Shown here: positions 6,987-13,149 of the stretch, one piece after another
How the letters are laid out: each line of letters opens with the position of its first letter
Position numbering within the stretch: the first letter of the stretch is position 1
NCBI GenBank assembly: GCA_000431015.1
Contig: HF986075.1
Span: 4,549 to 18,349 of the forward strand
Length of the DNA: 13,801 nt
DNA from: Alistipes sp. CAG:514
GTDB taxonomy: Bacteria > Bacteroidota > Bacteroidia > Bacteroidales > UBA932
Reading direction: 5' to 3'
Program-made: the position numbers and the translations under genes
The notes under the pieces: model-generated
What the model saw: the letters and a program-made list of their open reading frames with translations, nothing else
Database searches by the model: none
What the model was told of the DNA's origin: nothing

Positions 6987-8170
6987 ACAGAATAGCTGCT
7001 GAATATGTCTTCGCGTCCGACGGCGCGGAGCCGATACGGAACGGCTTTGTCGAATATGACGGGCAAGGGCTGGTGACAGCTGTCGGGGAAAGTCCGGACA
7101 TCGATGCGGAGCCTGTTTTCCTCAAAGGCGCCATTGTGCCTGGTTTTGTGAACGCGCACTGCCATCTTGAGTTGTCCTATCTGTGGAAAGCGTTCCGCAA
7201 GGGAACGGGTATGGCCGGTTTCATCGACCAGATCAACGCGATGAGGGACAACAAGAGCATGGAGGAGAAGCTTCGTGACATCCGCTTCTGGATGGACACG
7301 ATGTGGGACAGGGGAGTGTCGGCTATGGCGGACATCAGCAACTGTGCCGACACATTCGAGGTCAAGAAATCCTCTCCGATGTACACGAGGACTTTCCTGG
7401 AGGTTTTCGGTACCGAGCCGGAGGACTGCGCGGCTGTGATGGATTCCGTCAGGAGATTGAAGGAAGTGGCTGACAGTTTTGGACTTGACGCCGCGCCCAC
7501 ACCTCATTCCTGCTACACGATGAGTCCATCTCTCGTCACCGCCGCCTCGGCGGATGGCCTGAAGTCAGGATTCCTCTCCTTCCATTCCGAAGAGACCGAG
7601 GAGGAGGAAGACATGCTTAAGTACGGAAGAGGAGCGATGTGGGACAACCGCAAGGCAGCTGGCATGAGTGTCCCGCCGGTTACCGGGAAATCTTCGCTGC
7701 TCTATTTTATAGACCGTCTGAAGGCCGTCCATGAGCCTCCGTTTGACGAACACATCCTGCTGGTTCACGAAGTCTGCATGGATCAGGAGGGGATCGATGC
7801 CGTGAAAGAGGTGATGAACCATCCCTTTGTGGCTCTATGTCCGTTATCGAACATATTCATTAATAACGCATTGCCTCCGGTGTCACTTATGCGGCGCAAT
7901 GGTTTGAGAATCACGGTCGGTACGGATTCTCTCTCCAGCAATGATGATCTGGACATCGTTAAGGAACTGTATTGCCTTCAGCGCTCGTTTCCGGAGCTTG
8001 AACTTGGGGAGATGCTGCTCTGGGCGTGCCGCAACGGCGCGGAGTTCCTTTCCAAGGAGAACGGGCTCGGGTCGATACGGGTCGGCATGAGGCCGGGTCT
8101 TGTTTTGATAGATAATCTGGATGGCGATTGCCGCTTGACGGCGGAGAGCCACTCAAAGAGAATTGTTTAG
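6983..8170 (+). CDS. Metal-dependent amidohydrolase (COG0402-type deaminase family)
   Basis: A 395-residue cytosolic amidohydrolase related to the deaminases acting on cytosine, guanine, S-adenosylhomocysteine or aminodeoxyfutalosine. Visible metal and catalytic residues are H59 and H61 in NAHCHLE, H201 and E204 in SFHSEE, H262 in LVHEVC, and D315 in VGTDSLSSN. H175 in PTPHSCY may help bind substrate. Domain order is the standard small beta-sandwich halves flanking a TIM barrel. The substrate cannot be told from sequence. It is coupled by a 4-base overlap to the DUF4296 gene and followed two bases later by a radical SAM gene. An aminodeoxyfutalosine deaminase role in menaquinone synthesis is possible, but no other futalosine-pathway gene is visible here. 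Confidence 0.88.
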   Translation: MNRIAAEYVFASDGAEPIRNGFVEYDGQGLVTAVGESPDIDAEPVFLKGAIVPGFVNAHCHLELSYLWKAFRKGTGMAGFIDQINAMRDNKSMEEKLRDIRFWMDTMWDRGVSAMADISNCADTFEVKKSSPMYTRTFLEVFGTEPEDCAAVMDSVRRLKEVADSFGLDAAPTPHSCYTMSPSLVTAASADGLKSGFLSFHSEETEEEEDMLKYGRGAMWDNRKAAGMSVPPVTGKSSLLYFIDRLKAVHEPPFDEHILLVHEVCMDQEGIDAVKEVMNHPFVALCPLSNIFINNALPPVSLMRRNGLRITVGTDSLSSNDDLDIVKELYCLQRSFPELELGEMLLWACRNGAEFLSKENGLGSIRVGMRPGLVLIDNLDGDCRLTAESHSKRIV

Positions 8171-8172
8171 CC

Positions 8173-8928
8173 ATGATGAGAGAAGAATTGGTGTTCGGCC
8201 CCATACATTCCAGGCGGCTTGGATCCTCATTGGGAATCAACCTGCTTCCGACGAAAGGGAAACTGTGCAATTTCGATTGTGTCTATTGTGAGTGTGGCTG
8301 GAACAAGGATGGCAGGGAGGACAAAAGGTTGCCTTCCGCCGCCGAGCTTCGGCAGGCTCTGGATGCGAAGCTTAACGCATGCCGCCAGGATGCGGTACAG
8401 ATAGACTCCATCACTTTCTCGGGTGATGGCGAGCCGACTCTGAATCCCGACTTCGCCAGGATAATAGACATCACCCTGGAACTCAGGGACAAATATTTTC
8501 CTGACGCCAAGGTCTCGGTCCTGTCCAACGCCACGAGGGTGTCCCGTCAGGATGTCTTTGAGGCGTTGAGAAAGGTGGACAATCCTATTCTCAAGATCGA
8601 CGCGCCGTCCGATGAGCTTGCGGCCTTGATAAACCAGCCTCAGGGAGAGTATCACGTGGATGACATCGTTGCCGGTCTGATGAGGTTTGAAGGCGATTTC
8701 GTGCTGCAGACCATGTTCCTTAGATCCTCCGATTTCGATTCCTCCTCACCGGAGGTTCTGAACGGATGGATGGACATCGTCCGCAGGCTCCGGCCTCGTG
8801 AGATCATGGTCTACACTCTTGACAGGGAGGCTCCGGCCAAGGATCTTGTGAAATTCTCGGCAGACGAGATGCGGTCTCTGGTGAAACCGCTTGTGGACGA
8901 AGGCTTCTCGATACAGGTGAGAGGCTGA
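8173..8928 (+). CDS. Radical SAM protein (COG0731-like Fe-S oxidoreductase)
   Basis: A 251-residue radical SAM enzyme of unknown substrate. The [4Fe-4S]-binding motif CNFDCVYC gives C32, C36 and C39, with an extra C41 close by. SGDGEPTLNPDF (83-94) is the glycine-rich SAM-binding motif typical of the COG0731 group, which is related to the core of the wybutosine enzyme TYW1 but lacks its flavodoxin part. The start is taken as ATG 8173, two bases after the amidohydrolase stop; ATG 8176 is equally possible. An upstream ATG at 8128 is in frame but would overlap the amidohydrolase by 43 bases and add non-conserved residues. Spacing suggests cotranscription with the amidohydrolase. Confidence 0.9.
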   Translation: MMREELVFGPIHSRRLGSSLGINLLPTKGKLCNFDCVYCECGWNKDGREDKRLPSAAELRQALDAKLNACRQDAVQIDSITFSGDGEPTLNPDFARIIDITLELRDKYFPDAKVSVLSNATRVSRQDVFEALRKVDNPILKIDAPSDELAALINQPQGEYHVDDIVAGLMRFEGDFVLQTMFLRSSDFDSSSPEVLNGWMDIVRRLRPREIMVYTLDREAPAKDLVKFSADEMRSLVKPLVDEGFSIQVRG

Positions 8929-8961
8929 CGAATTGATTGGATTAATTGTTAAATATTGAAA

Positions 8962-9864
8962 ATGAATAATATGGAATCTTTATTTGCCAAGTATGGCTAT
9001 GCTCCTGATAAGGAACGTATCGCCAAGAGGTTGGATGCTGTCGCAGCCAACATAGACAATGTCACGTCTTCAGAGGTTCTTAAGAACTGCATGTCGTTGA
9101 TGGATCTTACGACCCTTCGCACGGAGGACACCACGGAATCAGTGAAAAAGCTTGTCGAGAAGGTGAATGCCTTCATGGCTGACTATCCTGAGTACCCGCT
9201 TCCGGCTTCGATCTGTGTCTATCCGAACTTCGCTTCGGTGGTCAGGGAGAATCTCGCCGGCAAGGATGTCCGTGTCACTGCCGTGGCCGGTTGCTTCCCT
9301 ACCTCCCAAAGTTTTGTCGAGGTTAAGGTGAAGGAGTGTGAGATGGCCGTTGAGGCTGGCGCTGACGAGATCGACATCGTGCTGGCTCTGAACGCTTTCA
9401 TGGCTGGCGATGACGATGCCGCGAGGGCTGAGATCAGGACCATCCGCGCCGCCATCGACGAGACCGCCTCAAGACTGGGTCGCACCGTCACCCTGAAGGT
9501 CATCCTTGAGACAGGTCTTCTTGTCACTCCGGAGAACATTGCCAAAGCCTCTCTCCTCGCTATGGAGGAAGGCGCGGATTTCATCAAGACATCCACAGGC
9601 AAGGTCAGCGTCAACGCTACTCCTATGGCCTCCTACATCATGTGCGAATGCATCAAGGCCTTCTATGACAAGACTGGACGCAAGGTCGGCTTCAAGGCCG
9701 CCGGAGGCATCTCCACATCGAAGGATGCGGTTTGCTATCATTCGATCGTGAAGTCCATCCTCGGAAACGATTGGCTGAACAAGGGACTGTTCCGGTTCGG
9801 TGTCAGCCGTCTGGCCAATTCATTGATGTCTTCCATCGAGCAGAAGACCGTGGCTTATTTCTAG
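8962..9864 (+). CDS. deoC: Deoxyribose-phosphate aldolase
   Basis: Cleaves 2-deoxyribose-5-phosphate to glyceraldehyde-3-phosphate and acetaldehyde in deoxynucleoside breakdown. Numbered from ATG 8962, the 300 residues show SICVYPNF, AVAGCFPTSQ, GADEIDIVL with D138, the Schiff-base lysine K209 in FIKTSTG, and K245 in GFKAAGGIST. Length fits the longer Bacteroidetes DeoC rather than the 220-260-residue forms. ATG 8962 was preferred over the in-frame TTG 8956; ATG 8971 is also possible. The 33-base gap after the radical SAM gene is A/T-rich but contains no clear promoter match. The stop lies one base from the stop of the opposing phosphatase gene. Confidence 0.96.
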   Translation: MNNMESLFAKYGYAPDKERIAKRLDAVAANIDNVTSSEVLKNCMSLMDLTTLRTEDTTESVKKLVEKVNAFMADYPEYPLPASICVYPNFASVVRENLAGKDVRVTAVAGCFPTSQSFVEVKVKECEMAVEAGADEIDIVLALNAFMAGDDDAARAEIRTIRAAIDETASRLGRTVTLKVILETGLLVTPENIAKASLLAMEEGADFIKTSTGKVSVNATPMASYIMCECIKAFYDKTGRKVGFKAAGGISTSKDAVCYHSIVKSILGNDWLNKGLFRFGVSRLANSLMSSIEQKTVAYF

Positions 9865-9865
9865 A

Positions 9866-11212
9866 CTACATTCCGGACACACCTGTCCGCTCTTTGTCGC
9901 CGCCGTCCTTGACGATGTTCTCGTCAGTGATGGCGGTTGCTGTTTCTACAAGGTACTCCCGGAGATCCTCCCATTTGTAGAACGGGCCGCAGAAGGCTTT
10001 GAGGGCCGGAATCGAGGTCTCCTTGTCGTTGTAGACAAGTTTGACAAGCACGTCCCCCTTCTTGTTCCGGAAGAAGATCATCTGTAGATTGGAGGCCATC
10101 GGCATCATCTCAAATGCGTTCCAGTGCCTGTGCGCCTCCAGAGAGTTCCACCGTTCCTCCATTCCCTTGATGTTGAGGGCACCGATGAGGGGCAGGAGTC
10201 CGACATCGTGGCCGAATCTCAGATCCGCCGCCCTTCCGCTTTCAGGCTTGACGGCAGCGTCGGCCTTTGCCACGATGTCGTTGATGAGAGGCTTGGCGAT
10301 CGAGGCAACGTAGTCGCCTTCCTCCGCCGAGATGCCGAAACTGAAGTAGAGGTGGTTGTTCCTTGGAATCCAAAGACTTACCAACTCACTGTCGGTGAAA
10401 TGACTGAATATGTCAGGGCGACCCTGCGTGTTGGGACTGATGCATCCTGCGACGAAGACATTGTCCATGAACACTCTTGGATCCTGTACCAGTTCGACGG
10501 CCTTGGCTTTGTCCGTGAAGATGGCCTCGAAGAACCGGTCGTAGGAGACAAGGCTGTCCCGTAGGTGCTTCCTCAGGTTTTTGGCTTTTTTCATCACGTC
10601 CTTGGTGTCGAGATCCATGCTGATGTAGTCCAGGTATTTGGGGCCTGTCACATAGTGGAACTCCAGATCCCCGTTCCGCTCCATCAGGACGGAGGAGAAG
10701 TTCGCCATGCTGATAAGGCATCTTGGCCAGTAGCTTGAGACGCACTCAACCTCGTTCCGTGAGCCTTTGAACACATCGGAGTAGTTCGTGAACATCCTTC
10801 CGGCGATCCCGCGGTGCTCAGCCGCTCCTCTTTCGGTCAACATTCCGTACATTCCCGCGTGTTCGGCGTAGACGGAGTCCATCCGGGCTTTCAGCAGTTT
10901 TCCTTCCGGGGTCAGAAGCCCTGATTTCTCAGCGGCTCCCAGGCTTTCGACAGCCTCTTTGAACAGGCCCGCGCTTGTGTGGTAGCGCGATCCGTGTCTT
11001 CCGTAGTGGCTGATGTAGAACGCTTTGTACCCCTTCGGAGCCTTGGTGAGAGCCGAAGGGGAATATTCATAGTAATGATAGACTCCCGCAGCCCTTTCCG
11101 GGTTTTGTTCGATCAGGGTTTCATACGTTTGTGCCTTTGCTGAAAAACTTACCGCATTGAGAAGCAATGCGATGGACGCTGAGTAAGCAACGATTTTCCT
11201 GAATGCCGCCAT
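9866..11212 (-). CDS. Secreted histidine acid phosphatase (histidine-type phosphatase, clade 2)
   Basis: A 448-residue exported phosphatase. The first 27 residues form a Sec signal peptide (basic FRK, hydrophobic core, AKA before Q28). The catalytic motif RHGSR is at 72-76 (nucleophile H73), a supporting arginine is R164 in SSYWPRC, and the proton-donor pair H335-D336 is in LRFGHDVGLL. These are the marks of branch 2 histidine phosphatases, which include phytases, acid phosphatases and inositol polyphosphate phosphatases. The HD pair, rather than the HAE of MINPP-type enzymes, argues against a strict MINPP assignment. Substrate unknown; scavenging phosphate in the periplasm is a reasonable inference. 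It is transcribed divergently from the putative metalloprotease and converges on deoC. Confidence 0.9.
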   Translation of the reverse strand: MAAFRKIVAYSASIALLLNAVSFSAKAQTYETLIEQNPERAAGVYHYYEYSPSALTKAPKGYKAFYISHYGRHGSRYHTSAGLFKEAVESLGAAEKSGLLTPEGKLLKARMDSVYAEHAGMYGMLTERGAAEHRGIAGRMFTNYSDVFKGSRNEVECVSSYWPRCLISMANFSSVLMERNGDLEFHYVTGPKYLDYISMDLDTKDVMKKAKNLRKHLRDSLVSYDRFFEAIFTDKAKAVELVQDPRVFMDNVFVAGCISPNTQGRPDIFSHFTDSELVSLWIPRNNHLYFSFGISAEEGDYVASIAKPLINDIVAKADAAVKPESGRAADLRFGHDVGLLPLIGALNIKGMEERWNSLEAHRHWNAFEMMPMASNLQMIFFRNKKGDVLVKLVYNDKETSIPALKAFCGPFYKWEDLREYLVETATAITDENIVKDGGDKERTGVSGM

Positions 11213-11237
11213 TTTTTCTCTTATTTTTTGTGAGTTG

Positions 11238-11269
11238 CAAAGATAAGAAATGCCACTCGAATTGCCAAG
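11238..11269 (-). promoter_or_regulatory. Bacteroidetes promoter for the histidine phosphatase
   Basis: Read on the minus strand, CTTG (11269-11266), a 20-base spacer and TATCTTTG (11245-11238), a full match to TAnnTTTG. Transcription would start near 11231, about 19 bases before the ATG at 11212. A spacing of 19 with TTGG as -33 box is also possible. Confidence 0.65.
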
Positions 11270-11286
11270 AACGGCGATTCCTCACT

Positions 11287-11315
11287 TAGCCGTTGAATAT
11301 TTCTGTCCACGGCTA
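11287..11315. repeat. Inverted repeat around the -33 box of the lipoprotein gene (possible operator)
   Basis: TAGCCGTTGA (11287-11296) and TCCACGGCTA (11306-11315) are inverted copies matching at 9 of 10 positions; the outer seven pairs are perfect. The centres of the seven-base cores are 22 bases apart, about two helix turns. The -33 box of the lipoprotein promoter lies in the spacer. A looser third copy, ACGGCGA at 11271-11277, lies between this repeat and the -33 box of the opposite promoter. Because the repeat is upstream of the predicted transcription start, a protein-binding site is more likely than an RNA hairpin. No regulator gene is nearby. Confidence 0.45.
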
Positions 11316-11331
11316 TTCCCCCATACCTTTG
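11300..11331 (+). promoter_or_regulatory. Bacteroidetes promoter for the putative lipoprotein metalloprotease
   Basis: TTTC (11300-11303), a 20-base spacer and TACCTTTG (11324-11331), a full match to TAnnTTTG. Transcription would start near 11338, about 22 bases before the ATG at 11360. The same TTTC-N20 arrangement occurs before ftsY. The -33 box is 30 bases from the -33 box of the opposing phosphatase promoter. Confidence 0.65.
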
Positions 11332-11359
11332 CATCGAAACAACTAAAACCAACTGAACG

Positions 11360-12934
11360 ATGAAATGGTTCTTCAAAATTATGCTGCCGGTTCTGGTGCT
11401 GGTGTCCTGCAGCAAAGAAGGTACGTCTCTGGTGGAGGCGGATCCTGTCAGCACAAAGGAAAAGGTTGAGCTTCTTGGCCATGAGAGCATCGAGCTTGGC
11501 CGCAAGCTTGAGAATCCCTATTCCGTGACAAATGTCAGGCAAGCCTTGTCGGCTGTCTATCCGACAAGGGCGGTCATTGATGTCCCTGTCACGGACTACT
11601 ACGTGAGATTCCTGCCGAAGAATGTTGAGGAGTTTGACCGTATCTCCCGGCTCGGCGTGGAACTGATGGATCATCCGATAGACCGGGAGATCCTTAGGGA
11701 CGGAGATTACTACCACGACCCGGAGATTCCTGAGGGTGAGATCACCTGGCAGTACGCCGTCGTGCCTCCGGATTTCGAATTCCCGGACGGGATATGCTAC
11801 GAGATTCTGGATGAATGCTTTATCCCTGACGAGAATGTGGAGACGAGAAGCCCCGGGGATTACGACTGGGAAGCGGTGGAGAGGATGTCGTTTGAGCTGA
11901 CCGGCAACGGCGGCCTTCTGGAGCCGATGACGAGGGCAAGGTCGAAGCCGTCGGGAACGATCTCCATCATCGATGACAATCTCAGAAGCAGGAAGACTGT
12001 CGGTGTCTCGTGTGTGAAGGTGGTAGCTAATGTTTTCGTCAGGATCGCCACGACCTACACCGACGAGAAGGGGCACTATCAGTTCTCGGCCAAATTCTCG
12101 GCCAAGCCTCACTACCGGATCTGCTTCAAGAACAAGACGGGCTTCTCGATCGGCTTGAATCTGATCCTTGTGCCGGCATCCATCTCCGCATTGGGCAAAG
12201 GGCCTTCAACAGGCAAGGACTGCCTCATCGACAAGAATTCCGACAAGACCCTGTTCCGCAGATGCGCCGTGAACAATGCCGCCTATGACTACTACAAGCA
12301 GTGCCAGGCCACCGGTGTCACGATGCCTCCAAAGAATCTGAGATTCTGGATCTTGAATATTCTCAGGCCTTCCAGTACACTGATGATGCATCACGGGGCG
12401 CTGCTGGACAGCAAGCTTGTCAGCAAGTACCTTGGCAAGTACTCCTCACTGATCAGGATCTTCGCTCCTGACATCACCATAGGCTCCAGGGACAAAAACG
12501 GCAATTATGCCGAACTGTACTCCACGACGGTACATGAGATGGCGCATGCTTCCCATTTCAGCAAGGTCGGGACGGACTACTGGAGAAAGTATGCGACGTA
12601 CATCATCACGTCCTTCATCAACACAGGCGATGCATATGGTACAGGAAACGGTGAGAACGCCGGCTATTGCCAGGTTGGTGAGATGTGGGGATACTTCATG
12701 GAAAACTCCTTGTACAAGGAGCGTTACGGCAGGGATCCTGGCTACGGACAGAATTATTGGTTCGCTCCACGGATCTTCTCCGAACTGGAATCCGGCGGTT
12801 TGACCCGTGCCGACATCTGCAGCTGCCTCAATTACTATGTCAATGATCTGAAGTCCCTCAAGGCCGCGCTGCTGGAGAACTATGCCGCAAAGTCATCTTT
12901 GATCAATAAGGTTTTCAAAAAGTACAGCAGGTAG
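11360..12934 (+). CDS. Predicted lipoprotein with HExxH zinc-metalloprotease signature
   Basis: I do not recognise a named family. The 524 residues begin with a lipoprotein signal peptide (hydrophobic MLPVLVLV, lipobox LVSC, lipidated C17). An N-terminal region (about 30-160), rich in aromatic and acidic residues, precedes a probable beta-sandwich at about 198-262 (SGTISIIDDN through HYRICFKNKTG), which resembles the carboxypeptidase-regulatory-like fold common in Bacteroidetes surface proteins. The C-terminal region holds VHEMAHASHF, an HExxH site with H392, E393 and H396, and GEMWGYFMEN, whose E441 could be the third zinc ligand of a gluzincin. Ten cysteines besides C17 (146, 153, 218, 255, 288, 302, 315, 437, 487, 489) could form disulfides outside the cytoplasm. 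The gene stands alone, with its own promoter. Protease activity is inferred from motifs only. Confidence 0.75.
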   Translation: MKWFFKIMLPVLVLVSCSKEGTSLVEADPVSTKEKVELLGHESIELGRKLENPYSVTNVRQALSAVYPTRAVIDVPVTDYYVRFLPKNVEEFDRISRLGVELMDHPIDREILRDGDYYHDPEIPEGEITWQYAVVPPDFEFPDGICYEILDECFIPDENVETRSPGDYDWEAVERMSFELTGNGGLLEPMTRARSKPSGTISIIDDNLRSRKTVGVSCVKVVANVFVRIATTYTDEKGHYQFSAKFSAKPHYRICFKNKTGFSIGLNLILVPASISALGKGPSTGKDCLIDKNSDKTLFRRCAVNNAAYDYYKQCQATGVTMPPKNLRFWILNILRPSSTLMMHHGALLDSKLVSKYLGKYSSLIRIFAPDITIGSRDKNGNYAELYSTTVHEMAHASHFSKVGTDYWRKYATYIITSFINTGDAYGTGNGENAGYCQVGEMWGYFMENSLYKERYGRDPGYGQNYWFAPRIFSELESGGLTRADICSCLNYYVNDLKSLKAALLENYAAKSSLINKVFKKYSR

Positions 12935-12961
12935 ATTTTTTGCCGCCTGAGCTCGGATTTG

Positions 12962-12992
12962 TTTGCATTTTCACAAATAATCTGTATCTTTG
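12962..12992 (+). promoter_or_regulatory. Consensus Bacteroidetes promoter for tRNA-Leu
   Basis: TTTG (12962-12965), a 19-base spacer and TATCTTTG (12985-12992) match both boxes of the Bacteroidetes consensus exactly. Transcription would start near 12999, some 7 bases before the tRNA. Confidence 0.88.
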
Positions 12993-13005
12993 CAATCCAC
13001 TTCGA

Positions 13006-13088
13006 GCGCGGGTGGCGAAATGGTAGACGCGCTAGTTTCAGGAGCTAGTGTCAATTGCGACGTGTGAGTTCGACTCTCATCCCGCGCA
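13006..13088 (+). tRNA. tRNA-Leu (anticodon CAG)
   Basis: Acceptor stem GCGCGGG (13006-13012) pairs perfectly with CCCGCGC (13081-13087), followed by discriminator A 13088. The D stem is GCG/CGC (13015-13017, 13028-13030). The anticodon stem CTAGT/GCTAG (13032-13036, 13044-13048) encloses TTCAGGA, giving anticodon CAG at 13039-13041, which reads CUG. A long variable arm (13049-13063, with a GTC/GAC stem) marks it as a class II tRNA. The T arm is GTGAG-TTCGACT-CTCAT (13064-13080). The terminal CCA is not encoded and must be added after transcription. Confidence 0.97.
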
Positions 13089-13089
13089 C

Positions 13090-13126
13090 AAAAAACGGGG
13101 ACAACCGATCAGGTTGCCCCCGTTTT
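13090..13126. terminator. Bidirectional terminator between tRNA-Leu and fba
   Basis: AAAACGGGGACAACC (13092-13106) pairs with GGTTGCCCCCGTTTT (13112-13126) over 15 positions with a single A-C mismatch, around GATCA. T-run 13123-13126 ends the plus-strand arm, and six A at 13090-13095 give a T-run on the minus strand. It should therefore stop both the tRNA transcript and the oncoming fba transcript, whose stop codon is only about 24 bases away. Confidence 0.9.
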
Positions 13127-13149
13127 CTTCATCTTATCCGGGATCTGAA

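Noticed and set aside
6542..7507. Open frame of 321 codons on the minus strand
   Set aside because: It is antisense to the DUF4296 lipoprotein and amidohydrolase genes, whose motifs and coupling are clear; no domain is visible in the antisense product.
8128..8172. Upstream in-frame ATG for the radical SAM gene
   Set aside because: It would overlap the amidohydrolase by 43 bases and add 15 residues unlike the family; ATG 8173 fits the spacing two bases after the amidohydrolase stop.
8956..8961. TTG start for deoC
   Set aside because: An ATG two codons later (8962) is preferred and removes nothing conserved.
11282..12112. Open frame of 276 codons on the minus strand
   Set aside because: It runs opposite the lipoprotein gene and across the divergent promoter region; histidine and arginine-rich product with no recognisable domain.
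12936..12941. Run of six T after the metalloprotease gene as a terminator
   Set aside because: I found no stem directly upstream of it.
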